A DNA stretch of 64,000 bases from Oxalobacteraceae bacterium (GCA_003537575.1 DPRS01000047.1:60037-124036), one strand, 5' to 3'; positions 25,462-34,737 are shown, numbered from the stretch's first letter. Notes: a model not told the origin generated them from the sequence alone. Program-made: numbers and translations.

Positions 25462-26682
25462 ATGTCACTTTCCCCCTCCGTTTCCGACCACGCCGCCGAT
25501 GGCGCCACCAGCCAGCCGCCGCAACTATGCTGGAGCGAGGCGGGCGAAACCCGCTGCGCGCTCTGGCGCAGCGAGGGCGGGGCATCGCCGCCGAAGCGCG
25601 TGGTGATTGGCGACGATACATTGGCCGCCGATACCGCTTACCGGCTGGCCTGCGAAGGCACGGCGATCCTGTGGCGCGGCGATTTCCAGAATGCGCGGCA
25701 ATTGCTGCAGGCGCTGGCGCGACGCGCCGACGGCAAGGGCCGCAAGGCAGACACGAAACCCAAATCCGGCAAGAAGGCCAAGCCCGCCGTCAGTCCGGTG
25801 GAGGCTTTTCATCTGCACCGCCAGGCGCAGGCGCAGCGCGCCCGCGTGCTAGGTATGCTGTTGCTGCCCTTCGACGCCGATTACGGCATTCCACTGCGAC
25901 GCGCGCCCGACGTGCGGCAAGCCTGTCGCGAAGCATATGGCGACAATGATCTGCCTTTCGTGGCCTCGCTGCGCGAGCTGCAGGGCATCATCGGCGCGCA
26001 TGAATGGCGCAAGAAAGGCGTCGAGATTGCGGCGCTGGATGCGCGCATCCATCCACACTACGGCGTGTTTTCGCCGGTGCGCGGCGAATATCTCGACCTG
26101 GTCGCCAGGGCGCCCTTGCCGGCAAATCCGCTGCCGCTGGCTTTCGACATCGGCACCGGCACCGGCGTGCTGGCGGCGCTGCTGGCGCGCCGCGGCGTCG
26201 GCCACGTAGTGGCGACCGATTGCGCGCCGCGCGCCCTCGCTTGCGCACGCGACAATCTGGCGCGCTTGCCGCTATCCGGGCGCGTCGAGGTGGTCGAGGC
26301 CGACCTGTTTCCGGAAGGACGCGCGCCGCTGCTGGTGTGCAATCCACCCTGGTTGCCGGCGCGCCCCAGTTCCGCGCTCGAACAGGCCGTGTACGACCCG
26401 GACAGCCGCATGCTGCGCGGATTTCTGAGTGGTGCTTCAGCGCACTTGGCGCCGGGCGGCGAAGCCTGGCTGATCCTGTCCGACCTCGCCGAACATCTCG
26501 GCCTGCGCTCGCGCGAGGAATTGCTGGCGCTGATCGACGCCGCCGGCCTGACGGTGGCCGGCCGGCTGGATGCGCGGCCGACGCATCCGAAGGCAAGCGA
26601 CGCCGACGATCCGCTGCACGCGGCGCGCATGGCGGAAGTCACTTCGCTGTGGCGCCTGCAGCCTAAACAAGCGGCTGCCTGA
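25462..26682 (+). CDS. Class I SAM-dependent methyltransferase
   Basis: This 406-residue protein has a C-terminal Rossmann methyltransferase domain. The SAM-binding DIGTGTGVLAALLARR is at about residue 227, the acidic loop VVATDC follows, and the catalytic NPPW motif lies near residue 294. NPP(Y/F/W) marks enzymes that methylate planar amides or base amines, such as PrmC-like or rRNA methyltransferases. The N-terminal 200 residues, including a lysine-rich linker (about 95-112), are not recognised. The ATG at 25462 is preferred over a TTG three codons earlier. The target is unknown. Confidence 0.78.
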   Translation: MSLSPSVSDHAADGATSQPPQLCWSEAGETRCALWRSEGGASPPKRVVIGDDTLAADTAYRLACEGTAILWRGDFQNARQLLQALARRADGKGRKADTKPKSGKKAKPAVSPVEAFHLHRQAQAQRARVLGMLLLPFDADYGIPLRRAPDVRQACREAYGDNDLPFVASLRELQGIIGAHEWRKKGVEIAALDARIHPHYGVFSPVRGEYLDLVARAPLPANPLPLAFDIGTGTGVLAALLARRGVGHVVATDCAPRALACARDNLARLPLSGRVEVVEADLFPEGRAPLLVCNPPWLPARPSSALEQAVYDPDSRMLRGFLSGASAHLAPGGEAWLILSDLAEHLGLRSREELLALIDAAGLTVAGRLDARPTHPKASDADDPLHAARMAEVTSLWRLQPKQAAA

Positions 26683-26702
26683 CCACCGGCATGGACGCCT
26701 GT

Positions 26703-27407
26703 TTAATGATTGCGCGGTTTGCCGCCGAAGATGCGGCGCCACCAGCCGCGCGGACCCGATGGCGGACGGCGCCGCTCTTTTCCGCCAGGTACGTCGGGGC
26801 TGGCATGCATTGATGCCGCCGCAGTCTGGCCAGCCGGAGGCATTGTGGCGGCAGCTCCGGCCGGTGCGACCGGCGAAGCAGGCGCCTCGGCCGCGGCAGA
26901 TGCTGCCGTTGCCACCGGTGTCGCTGGTGTCGCTGGTGCCGCCCGATGGACGGATGTGTCCGATGCGGGCTGCTCTGGTTCCAGGGTCGGTACCTGGCGC
27001 GTCTGCTGCGTTTGCCTGTCATATTCGAGGAACAGGATTTTGTTTTCGAGGATCTTGATCAGGTGATCCTTGTCGGCCAGCCGCGCCCGCAATTCGGTTG
27101 TTACCTGATCTTTCACGCGCCGCAGCTCGGCTTCCAGCACGATGACCCTCTCCAGCGAACGTATACGCTCTTCCAGCAGTGCGATCCTGGTCTTGTCGGC
27201 CGATGTCCTGCCTGATTCCCTGGGTTTGGGCGCCGCTTGCGGGCTGTGCAGGCGGCCGTAAGCGCGCACCAGTTCCGTCGTGTCGATGCGGACATCGCCA
27301 TCCTGCAGGACAGTCTTGGTCAGACGGCCGTTTTCAATATCGCGCATCAGTGTGGTGCGCGCCTTGCGGACCAGCTTTGCGGCATCGGTAAGGGTAACGA
27401 GCGCCAT
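26703..27407 (-). CDS. Helix-turn-helix/coiled-coil protein of unknown function
   Basis: This 234-residue protein has three parts. An N-terminal excisionase/MerR-like helix-turn-helix (VTLTDAAKLVRKARTTLMRDI) covers residues 1-50. A coiled coil (about 70-130) with regular heptads follows. The tail is long, Ala/Pro-rich and low-complexity, and ends in a basic tryptophan-containing motif (GWWRRIFGGKPRNH). The layout resembles plasmid-type DNA-binding proteins annotated as KfrA-like or entry-exclusion-like. The ATG at 27407 starts the conserved part. A perfect dyad lies 14 bases upstream. It is divergent from the giant coiled-coil gene. Function is not assigned. Confidence 0.65.
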   Translation of the reverse strand: MALVTLTDAAKLVRKARTTLMRDIENGRLTKTVLQDGDVRIDTTELVRAYGRLHSPQAAPKPRESGRTSADKTRIALLEERIRSLERVIVLEAELRRVKDQVTTELRARLADKDHLIKILENKILFLEYDRQTQQTRQVPTLEPEQPASDTSVHRAAPATPATPVATAASAAAEAPASPVAPAGAAATMPPAGQTAAASMHASPDVPGGKERRRPPSGPRGWWRRIFGGKPRNH

Positions 27408-27741
27408 ATCCTGGATGATTGCCAATTCAATAATTGGCCATGCTAAGCCAGAAGGATTCTTCCGGCTCAGGGATATATCAGAGGTCGGAAGGGCTGGCCG
27501 GACAAATGAATTTTGCGAAATGACTAATGTGGAAATGTGCCGGCGCCGGCATTGTATATTTTGCAATATATGTGGCACAAGCAACACGTATTTCTCTGTA
27601 AGCCCGAAAAACGACTTGTTCTCTGCTTCAGCTTGACGGCGATAGTGATAATCTGCAAAAGTTCCGCCAGGAAATTGACAATTATTAACAAATGTCCGGA
27701 GCTGGCGGGAGCGCGTGGCAGGTCTTACCTTTTGAGGCAGC
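27408..27741. other. 334-bp divergent intergenic region
   Basis: No gene is supported. Three dyads are present: GCCAATT/AATTGGC at 27421-27438 (listed separately), the perfect 14-bp palindrome TGCCGGCGCCGGCA at 27538-27551, and TATATT-TTGC-AATATA at 27555-27570. The cluster suggests shared control of the two coiled-coil genes. Confidence 0.55.
27421..27438. promoter_or_regulatory. Perfect dyad before the helix-turn-helix gene
   Basis: GCCAATT and AATTGGC are separated by CAAT, 14 bases upstream of the start at 27407. This is a natural position for autoregulation by the helix-turn-helix protein. That link is inference. Confidence 0.45.
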
Positions 27742-30700
27742 ATGGATAACTTCACCATATTTACCAAAACAGCCAAGGGCCTGGGGGAAGCCCTCGGCAA
27801 GACCAAGAACCTGTCACGCGAACAGCGCAAGATTCTCAAGGAAATCGATGGCAAGGCAAGCATGGGCGACCTGCTTGCGCAACTCGGCATGGGCGAAATC
27901 AAGCTGCAAGTCGCCATCGGTAAATTGCTTGCGGAGGATTACATCCGCGAATTTGGTTCTTCCGCGCCGCCGGGCGCCCATGTGGACGGTGAAACCGTGT
28001 TCGGCTTGACCGTTCCAGCCAAGATCGAAGCCGCCAACAGCCAGCTGACCATCGGCGATTTTTTCCGCGCCATGGAACAACCGCAGTCACAGTCTCAAGG
28101 CGCCAGCCTTAACTTCAAGAATTTGCCATCACTGGACGCCGACGCCGCACGCAAGGCGCGCGAGGAAGAAGCGGCGCAAGTGGAACAGGCGCGCCGCGCC
28201 ATCGAGGAAGAAGCTCGCCGCATCACCGAGCGCGCGCAACAGCAGGCCGCCGAAATGGCGCGCCGCCAGGCTGAACAGGAAGCGCGCCAGGCCGCCGAGC
28301 AGGCCCGGCTGGAGGCCGAAGCAAAGGCCAGGCAGGAAGCAGAACTGGCTCGCCAGCGGGCCGCCGAACAGGCGCGGCTGCAAGCCGAAGAACAAGCCAG
28401 GCTGCAAGAGCAGGCGCGCGCGAAACAGGAAGCGGAAGTAAAAGCGCGTCGCGAAGCGGAGGAGCGCGCCCGCAAGGAAGCGGCCGAAGCAGAACGACAA
28501 GCCCGCATCAGGGCGGAACAGGAAGCGCGCCGGCTTGCGGAAGAAGCGGCCCGGCGCGCAGCCGAAGAGCGCGAAAGAGAACGTGAGAAGGAACGTGAGA
28601 AGGAGCTCGCCCGCAAGGAAGCGGAAGAGCTGGCACGGCGCCAGGCCGAGGAGCTAGCCAGAAAACAGGCGGAGGAACAGGCTCGCCTCAAGGCTGAAGA
28701 AGAAGCGCGGCTGGCGGCTGAAGCGCGCGCACGCGAGGAAGTCGAAGAGCTGGCCCGCGTACAGGCGGAGCAGGCGCGACTCGCAGCCGAGGCACGCGCG
28801 CGGGAAGAGGCTGAAGCGCAAGCCAGGCGCGAAGTCGAGGAGCAGGCGCGCAAGATCGCTGAAGAGCAGGCGCAAAAGGCAGCGCAGGAACAGACGCGCG
28901 CCAAGGCATGGGAAGCTGCGCGCCGGGCCGCCGAGGAACTGGCGCAGCGCGAGGCTGAAGCAAAGGCAAAAGCCGAAGCCGAGCTGCAGGAACGCCTGCG
29001 CGCCGAGGAAGAAGCGCGGCGGGCGGCCGAAGAGCAGGCCCGCCGTCAAGCCGAAGAAGACGCGCGCCGGCAGGCCGAGGAACAGGCTCGTCGCAAGGCA
29101 GAAGAGCAGGCGCGCCTGCAAGCGGAAGAACAAGCGCGCCTGGCTGCCGAGGAGCAGGCGCGCCGGGAAGCGGAGGCGCAGGCGGAAAGGGAGGCACGCG
29201 AGCGCGCCAGACAGGAAGCCGAAGAAGCCGCCCGCCTGAAGACCGAAGAAAAGGCGCGGCAAAAGGCGGAAGCCAAAGCCAGGAAGGAAGCCGAAGCGCA
29301 AGCGAAGCGGGAGGCCCGTGAACAGGCCCGGCGCGAGGTGGAAGAAAAAGCCCGGCTGGAAGCGGAACAAAAGGCGCAGCAGGCGGCCGAGGCCAAAGCC
29401 AGGAAAGAGGCCGAGCAGCAGGCGAAGCGCGAGGCCAGGGAAAAGGAACGGCAGGCTGCGGAAGAGGCGGCGCGCCTGAAAGCCGAAGAAGCCGCGCGCG
29501 CGAAAGCCGAAAAGGCAGCAAGCAAGGCGGCGCAGCAGGCGGCGGCCAGTGCGGCAAAGGACGCGGCCGCAAGCGCGGCGGAACAGCTGGCGCTGCAGGA
29601 AGCGCCGGAAGCAATGCCGGAAGAAAGCACGGCGCCGCCGGTGTCCGATGGCGGCATGCGCCTGGCGCTGTCGGTAAACTTCGGCAAGCTGGTCCGCCTG
29701 GGGGCGCTGGCGATGGTGGTGCTGGCTGCCGCGGGCCTGGCCTTGCTGCACGTGGTGCCGTTCAACGGCCGCCTGACGCAACTGGAACAGGATGCCGGCG
29801 CGCAGTTCGGCCAGCCGGTCAAGATCGGCGCCTTGAACCTGTCATTGTTCCCGCATCCGCACTGGCGCCTGCAGCAGGTGGCCATCGGCGACCAGGGGCA
29901 GATCGCTATGCCGCGGGTCAACGCCGGCGTCGAGCTGGGCAGCCTGTTTTCCGGGACGATGCAATTCAAGTCGATGGAATTGGTATCGCCGGTCGTCAAT
30001 GACGAGGGGCTGGGCTGGATCCTGTTCGGACGCTCGTCCAACGCCGCATGGCAGTCGGCATCGCTGAGCGCCACCGATGTCAGGTTGCGTTCGCGGCATA
30101 TGCAACTGCCGGCTTTCGATGCCAGCGCCGAACTCGACGGTGAAAGCAGCTGGCGCAAGATCATGCTGAGGGCGTCGGCTGAAAAGCTCCACATCGATTT
30201 GCAGCGCGCCGCCGGCGCATTACGTTTCGAATTGATAGCCAATGACATCGTCTTGCCCTTCGGCGGTTCGCTGGCGTTTGACACCTTCAATGCCAGCGGC
30301 ACCGTCGCGCCCGATGCGCTGGAAATCGGCAAATTCACCGGCGTCGTCCACGACGGCACGGTCAGCGGCGCCGGGGTTTTGCGCTGGAAGGATGGCTGGA
30401 GCCTGACGGGCGAGGCGCAGGCGCGCCAGCTCACGCCGGCAAAGCTGGCGCCAGCCTTGCTGCAGAGCGGCGCGCTGGATGGCAGTTTCAAATACGCGAT
30501 GCAGGCAACCGAAGCCGGCACGCTGTTCGCTTCGCCGCAAATCCGCGGCAGCTTCAGCATCGGCAATGGCGTCTTGCTGGGCGTGGACATGGCCAGCCAG
30601 GTGATGGGCCAGGCCGGCAGCGGCAAAACTTCATTCAATGAAATCAGCGGCGATTTCACGCTGGCTGGCGGAAAACTCCAGTTGTCCAGGATGCGCCTGA

Positions 30701-30861
30701 CGGCAGGCCTGTTGTCGGCTGCCGGCGATGCCGCCAGCGATACTGACGTCGACGGCAAGCTGAGCGGCCGCTTCATGATCGACTTGCGCACCGCAAGCCG
30801 GCAGGCGCACAGCAGCCTGAACCTGGCCGGCACGCCGGCGGCGCCGCAATTCAGTCGCTAA
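27742..30861 (+). CDS. Giant coiled-coil protein with AsmA-like periplasmic domain
   Basis: This is a 1039-residue protein with four parts. Residues 1-110 look like a small helical or winged-helix domain (GKASMGDLLAQLGMGEIKLQVAIGKLL). Residues about 130-615 are an almost unbroken Ala/Glu/Arg/Gln coiled coil built on variants of EEQARRQAE. One membrane helix lies at about 652-672 (LGALAMVVLAAAGLALL). Residues 680-1039 resemble AsmA-family proteins: FGQPVKIGALNLSLFPHPHW, then beta-rich repeats, then GLLSAAGDAASDTDVDGKLSGRF. The expected topology is cytoplasmic coiled coil and periplasmic AsmA domain, like an enlarged TolA reversed in orientation. Base composition matches the neighbours. The function is unknown; AsmA proteins act in envelope lipid movement. 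Confidence 0.8.
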   Translation: MDNFTIFTKTAKGLGEALGKTKNLSREQRKILKEIDGKASMGDLLAQLGMGEIKLQVAIGKLLAEDYIREFGSSAPPGAHVDGETVFGLTVPAKIEAANSQLTIGDFFRAMEQPQSQSQGASLNFKNLPSLDADAARKAREEEAAQVEQARRAIEEEARRITERAQQQAAEMARRQAEQEARQAAEQARLEAEAKARQEAELARQRAAEQARLQAEEQARLQEQARAKQEAEVKARREAEERARKEAAEAERQARIRAEQEARRLAEEAARRAAEEREREREKEREKELARKEAEELARRQAEELARKQAEEQARLKAEEEARLAAEARAREEVEELARVQAEQARLAAEARAREEAEAQARREVEEQARKIAEEQAQKAAQEQTRAKAWEAARRAAEELAQREAEAKAKAEAELQERLRAEEEARRAAEEQARRQAEEDARRQAEEQARRKAEEQARLQAEEQARLAAEEQARREAEAQAEREARERARQEAEEAARLKTEEKARQKAEAKARKEAEAQAKREAREQARREVEEKARLEAEQKAQQAAEAKARKEAEQQAKREAREKERQAAEEAARLKAEEAARAKAEKAASKAAQQAAASAAKDAAASAAEQLALQEAPEAMPEESTAPPVSDGGMRLALSVNFGKLVRLGALAMVVLAAAGLALLHVVPFNGRLTQLEQDAGAQFGQPVKIGALNLSLFPHPHWRLQQVAIGDQGQIAMPRVNAGVELGSLFSGTMQFKSMELVSPVVNDEGLGWILFGRSSNAAWQSASLSATDVRLRSRHMQLPAFDASAELDGESSWRKIMLRASAEKLHIDLQRAAGALRFELIANDIVLPFGGSLAFDTFNASGTVAPDALEIGKFTGVVHDGTVSGAGVLRWKDGWSLTGEAQARQLTPAKLAPALLQSGALDGSFKYAMQATEAGTLFASPQIRGSFSIGNGVLLGVDMASQVMGQAGSGKTSFNEISGDFTLAGGKLQLSRMRLTAGLLSAAGDAASDTDVDGKLSGRFMIDLRTASRQAHSSLNLAGTPAAPQFSR

Positions 30862-30912
30862 GCCGCGCGGCGCTTGACCGCGACGGCAGGCGCTTGACGG
30901 AGCCGGAGCGGA

Positions 30913-31329
30913 TTACGATGCCACGCCGAACAGCTTGCGCAAGGGGGCGAAGAGTCCGCCTGCCGGCGCCTCCTTGCCGGAAAGCCGATCGACATAATCG
31001 CGCACCAGGGCGCGGTCGGCGGGATTCATGCCGATGAACTGGACGCCGAAGGAATCGCCCAGAACGTGGCGGATGCGGCCGCGCGCGCTGAAATGCCGGG
31101 CGACCGGCGCCGGCAGATAAATGATGATCGAAGCCGGCAAGTCGACATGGCAACCGGCGAAGCGATGCTTGACGCTGATGCGGATGCCGCCCTCACTGAT
31201 ATCGACGGCATTGGTGACTTCGATGAAGCCATCGCCATTGATGTGCACGCGCACCGGCGCATGGCGATCGGGGACGACGCGCATGAATTCGCGCCGGTTT
31301 GCCGCTGGCATACTGGTCTTGTCAGGCAT
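30913..31329 (-). CDS. PilZ domain protein
   Basis: This 138-residue single-domain protein is expected to bind cyclic di-GMP. The RRxxxR motif is in NRREFMRVVP and the D/NxSxxG motif in DISEGGI, both in the right order. The ATG at 31329 follows GGGGAG; a longer open frame to 31503 has no family resemblance. It is convergent with the giant AsmA-like gene. Two cyclic di-GMP enzymes are encoded elsewhere in this window. Confidence 0.85.
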   Translation of the reverse strand: MPDKTSMPAANRREFMRVVPDRHAPVRVHINGDGFIEVTNAVDISEGGIRISVKHRFAGCHVDLPASIIIYLPAPVARHFSARGRIRHVLGDSFGVQFIGMNPADRALVRDYVDRLSGKEAPAGGLFAPLRKLFGVAS

Positions 31330-31526
31330 GGGTGGTCTCCCCTTTTTAATCCAGTGTACGAACAGAAATTTCCACTGTCTATTTGCAGCGCCGCAAAGCG
31401 CTCGTGGCGACACAGTCTTTAACAAACTGTGGCATAACAGGCGGGGTGCTTCAGCGCAGGCGGGCAGAAAAAGCCGGAACTTTGTTGAACAAAGTAGTTT
31501 CAATAATGTCCTACCGGCTATAAATC

Positions 31527-31763
31527 ATGAACGCTGAATCTACAATGGAACCTACACGGGAAGAAATACTGGCCAGTCTGGCCAAGGATGTATTCAATAA
31601 GCGCCAACGCTTGCTACAAGCGGTGCAGGCTAGCGCGCAAATACAGGACGGCGATGCGGCACCGGCGCTGGAAGCCGAATACCGCGCAGCCGAAGAGGAG
31701 TACAGCCTGGCCAGGGCCGCCTTCGCGCGCGCCATGAAAATGGACAAGCCGGCCGTCGGCTAG
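31527..31763 (+). CDS. Small helical protein, unknown function
   Basis: A 78-residue predicted protein, rich in Ala and Glu and probably helical throughout (EAEYRAAEEEYSLARAAFARAM). No family is recognised. The next gene starts 31 bases downstream on the same strand behind AAGGAG, suggesting a pair. Confidence 0.5.
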   Translation: MNAESTMEPTREEILASLAKDVFNKRQRLLQAVQASAQIQDGDAAPALEAEYRAAEEEYSLARAAFARAMKMDKPAVG

Positions 31764-31794
31764 CGGACGGCGCCGCGACGACAAGGAGAAAACC

Positions 31795-32061
31795 ATGTCC
31801 CCATGCCCAGCCTGTGTCGCCCTGGAGGGCGCGCCCGTCACCACCGCTCCGCACGCCAATCTGCTGCTATATACCGAAACCGGAATCAATTTCTGGGAAA
31901 AAGCTACAGGACTGGCCGACTATTACCTCTGCCATGAATGTGGCACCGCCTGGGAACGGGATCTCGCGCGCAGCGAGCCGAACGCCGTATGGAAGCATGC
32001 GACAAGGCCGCTGGAAGGCGAAGACACCGTCAAGGATATCGTGCGCAGGCACGATCTTTGA
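31795..32061 (+). CDS. Small protein with two CxxC knuckles
   Basis: This 88-residue protein has two paired-cysteine motifs, CPAC at the start and CHEC near residue 43, the arrangement of a zinc ribbon. The start at 31795 follows AAGGAGAAAACC. It may bind nucleic acid or a partner protein. No family was recognised. Confidence 0.6.
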   Translation: MSPCPACVALEGAPVTTAPHANLLLYTETGINFWEKATGLADYYLCHECGTAWERDLARSEPNAVWKHATRPLEGEDTVKDIVRRHDL

Positions 32062-32089
32062 TGGTCATTGAGCTGTCTTCGCCGCCACC

Positions 32090-32989
32090 TTAGCGGCGCG
32101 AAGACAGCACGATGCCGCCGACGATCAGCAGGAAGGCGGCACCGTGGTACGTCTGCGGCAGTTCGCCGAGGATGGCGGAAGACATCAGCGCGGTAAACAG
32201 CGGGATCAGGTTGGTGAAAAAGGCCGCAATGTTTGGCCCGACACGCGCGACGCCGGCGCTCCAGAAGCCGAGCGCAACGATGGCCGGCAAGGTCGACACA
32301 TACAGCAGCCCCAGCCCCAGCGTCCAGCCCCACTCGAACTTCACCTCGCCCAGCGCCCATTCGCCGCCGGCGAAGGCTGCCGACCAGGCGGCGCCGAACA
32401 TGACCTGCGCCAGCAGGAAGCCGCTCCAGTTCTTGCGAATCGACGCAGGCTCGGTGGGATGTGCCAGCAGCCAGCTATAGATCGACCAGACGATGGTGGC
32501 GATGATCATGATGATGTCGCCCGGGACCAGATGCAGTTTCAGCAGCGCGTGCCAGTCGCCGCGGCACAGCACCAGCAACACGCCGACGATCGACAGCAGG
32601 GCGCCGGCGATCTGCTTGCCGGAAAAGCGCACACCGAAAAACACGCGGCCGATTGCCATCATGAAGATCGGCATGCTGGCGCCGACCAGGGTGACGTTGA
32701 TCGGCGAAGAGGTATGCAGCGACAGGTACAGCAAGCCGTTATACAGACCAGTGCCCAGCAGGCCCAGCACGGCGAAGCGCTTCCAGTGCGGCCACAGGCC
32801 GCTGTCCCGGCGCAGCACCGCGCGGCCGAGCGGCAGCAGAATCAGCAAGGCGACTCCCCAGCGCACGGAATTGACGAGAAACGGTGATGCCAGGGTGCTC
32901 ATCATGCGCCCGGCGATGGCATTGCCGGCCCAGAGGAACGGCGGAATGAGCAGCATCAGGACGGTAGAAAAGGTCAGCGGATGATTCAT
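32090..32989 (-). CDS. EamA/DMT family transporter
   Basis: This is a 299-residue inner-membrane protein with ten predicted helices in two EamA repeats, opening MLLIPPFLWAGNAIAGRMM, a typical first helix of this family. Members export metabolites or amino acids. It converges on the small zinc-ribbon gene with 28 bases between stops. The substrate is unknown. Confidence 0.85.
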   Translation of the reverse strand: MNHPLTFSTVLMLLIPPFLWAGNAIAGRMMSTLASPFLVNSVRWGVALLILLPLGRAVLRRDSGLWPHWKRFAVLGLLGTGLYNGLLYLSLHTSSPINVTLVGASMPIFMMAIGRVFFGVRFSGKQIAGALLSIVGVLLVLCRGDWHALLKLHLVPGDIIMIIATIVWSIYSWLLAHPTEPASIRKNWSGFLLAQVMFGAAWSAAFAGGEWALGEVKFEWGWTLGLGLLYVSTLPAIVALGFWSAGVARVGPNIAAFFTNLIPLFTALMSSAILGELPQTYHGAAFLLIVGGIVLSSRR

Positions 32990-33076
32990 ACGACAGGGAA
33001 ATTGGAACAGAAGCAGTTTGGCGCCTGCGCAAAATCACGCAAATGCAGGCTGGCGAGGATGAAAGGATACTCCATT

Positions 33077-33802
33077 TCAAGAATAGCTGTGAGGCAATGA
33101 CATGTCTTGAGCGGACTGTGAAGCAGCCGGCTTCCACGCCGCCAGCAGCAGTGCCAGCAAGGTGGCGGCGGGCGCTACCCATGCATCCGGCGCGTCCATG
33201 GTGAACAGCGTCGCTCCGCTGATGGCACACCACAAGAGCGGCACGGGCAACAGCAGCGCCGGCGCGCGGGAGGCAAATGACAGCAGGCCCAGTGTCGCGA
33301 CCGCGGTCGGGTCTGGCGCCAGGCCGAACATCTCCAGTTGCTGCCATGGCCGTCCGCTGATGGCGGCAAGCAGCGGATAGACAAACAGCCCGAAAACGGC
33401 GATGCCGAAAGCAGCACGGGCCATCAAATTGCGTAATGGCGGGAAGACGAGCCGGCCGCGTACCGTGCCCAGCCAAAGCAGCAGCAAGGCCTCGGCACCG
33501 AAGCCATACGCAAAGTAATCTGCCGCCCAGTTGACCGGCGCATAACGCTTGAAAAGGAACGCCCAGGCGACCCACAGCCAGCATGCCGCCAGCAAGCCGG
33601 CGGCAATCCTTGCGCTTGCCGCTCGCCGTCGCAAAGCGCAGGCAAGGATAGCAATGCCCATTGCAGCGGCGGCCAGGTGGCCGGGCCAGATTGCAGCGTT
33701 ATACAGTTCGAACAGGCGATAGTAGGTACGCGGCGAAAACATCAGCAAGTCCGCCAGCGAATATGTTGACCATGTCTCCCATGCCGCCCGCCAGCTGCTC
33801 AT
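33077..33802 (-). CDS. DUF6064-like membrane protein
   Basis: A 241-residue hydrophobic protein with about seven membrane segments, opening with SLADLLMFSPRTYYRLFELYN and containing LFKRYAPVNWAADYFAYGF. This resembles the DUF6064 family. The ATG at 33802 overlaps the stop of the aldo-keto reductase gene by four bases (ATGA), which fixes the start and shows coupling. No activity is known. Confidence 0.65.
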   Translation of the reverse strand: MSSWRAAWETWSTYSLADLLMFSPRTYYRLFELYNAAIWPGHLAAAAMGIAILACALRRRAASARIAAGLLAACWLWVAWAFLFKRYAPVNWAADYFAYGFGAEALLLLWLGTVRGRLVFPPLRNLMARAAFGIAVFGLFVYPLLAAISGRPWQQLEMFGLAPDPTAVATLGLLSFASRAPALLLPVPLLWCAISGATLFTMDAPDAWVAPAATLLALLLAAWKPAASQSAQDMSLPHSYS

Positions 33803-34737
33803 GCCAGCTTCTCGACATGGTCGATCATGCGCCGGCGCATAGCCGGATCTGGCAGGCGACCGCGGGCGGCACCCATGTTTTCGCGCACGTGCGCCACATT
33901 CGAGGTGGCCGGAATCGCGCAGGTGATGTCCGGGTGCGAGACGATGAACTTGAGCAGGAATTGCGCCCAGTTGGCGCAATCGATCTCGACGGCCCAGGCC
34001 GGCAGCGGATGGCGCTTGACGGCATCGATCAGCGCGCCCTGGCGGAAAGGCCGGTTGGCGATCACCGCCATGCCGCGCTCGCGCGCCAGCGGCAGGATGC
34101 GGTTTTCCACTTCGCGGTCGAGGATGTTGTAGGTGACTTGCACGAAATCGAGCGGCTGACTTTGCATGATGCGCTCGAACTCGGCATGGCGTCGTCCTTC
34201 GGAAGTGGTGATGCCGGCATAACGCAAGCGCCCTGCCTTCTTCATCGCCAGCAGCATCGGCACGTGTTCTTCCCAGGACAGGAGATTATGCACCTGCAGC
34301 AGGTCGAATTTCCCAATGCCCCAGTGGCGGCGCGAAGTTTCGATCTGTTCCGGACCGCGCTCGTCCGAGGCGGTCCAGACCTTGTCCGCCGCAAATAGCT
34401 GTTTCGGCATGCCGAGCTTTTGCAAGCTCTCACCGATCACTTCCTGCGCCGAGCCATACATCGGCGAAGAATCGATCATGCGCCCGCCCGCTGCGAAAAA
34501 ATTGCGCATGACATCCGTGCAGGCGGCGCGGGCGGCGGGGTCGTTGCCGACATTGAAGGTGATCCAACTGCCCAGACCGATGGCGGGCAAGGCTTCGCCG
34601 GAAGACGGGACCGCCCGAGTCAGGATGGCTTGCGGCTGCGCCGGCTGGGCATGCGCCGCGGGCAAGAGCGGCGCGGCGCCCAGTGCGAGCATCGATTGCA
34701 GCAGCTGGCGGCGGCGCAAGGAAAGGGATTTCCGCAT
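33799..34737 (-). CDS. Aldo/keto reductase with Tat-type signal
   Basis: This 312-residue protein starts with a twin-arginine-like signal (SLRRRQLLQSMLALGAAPLLPAAHA) and then the aldo/keto reductase barrel with GLGSWITFNVG, MIDSSPMYGSAQEVIGE and the AADKVW lysine region. Export of a folded, cofactor-loaded reductase is suggested. The ATG at 34737 gives this signal; the open frame continues upstream without resemblance. The DUF6064 gene is coupled downstream. The substrate is unknown. Confidence 0.78.
   Translation of the reverse strand: MRKSLSLRRRQLLQSMLALGAAPLLPAAHAQPAQPQAILTRAVPSSGEALPAIGLGSWITFNVGNDPAARAACTDVMRNFFAAGGRMIDSSPMYGSAQEVIGESLQKLGMPKQLFAADKVWTASDERGPEQIETSRRHWGIGKFDLLQVHNLLSWEEHVPMLLAMKKAGRLRYAGITTSEGRRHAEFERIMQSQPLDFVQVTYNILDREVENRILPLARERGMAVIANRPFRQGALIDAVKRHPLPAWAVEIDCANWAQFLLKFIVSHPDITCAIPATSNVAHVRENMGAARGRLPDPAMRRRMIDHVEKLA

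Noticed and set aside
28141..29600. Possible DNA satellite or CRISPR-like array
   Set aside because: The repetition is the coding of EEQARRQAE-like heptads with variable codons and no spacers of fixed length.
29046..30833. 595-codon minus-strand frame, and shorter ones, within the giant coiled-coil gene
   Set aside because: The Ser/Arg/Ala repeats are just the complement of the Ala/Glu/Arg coiled-coil codons; there is no start context or domain.
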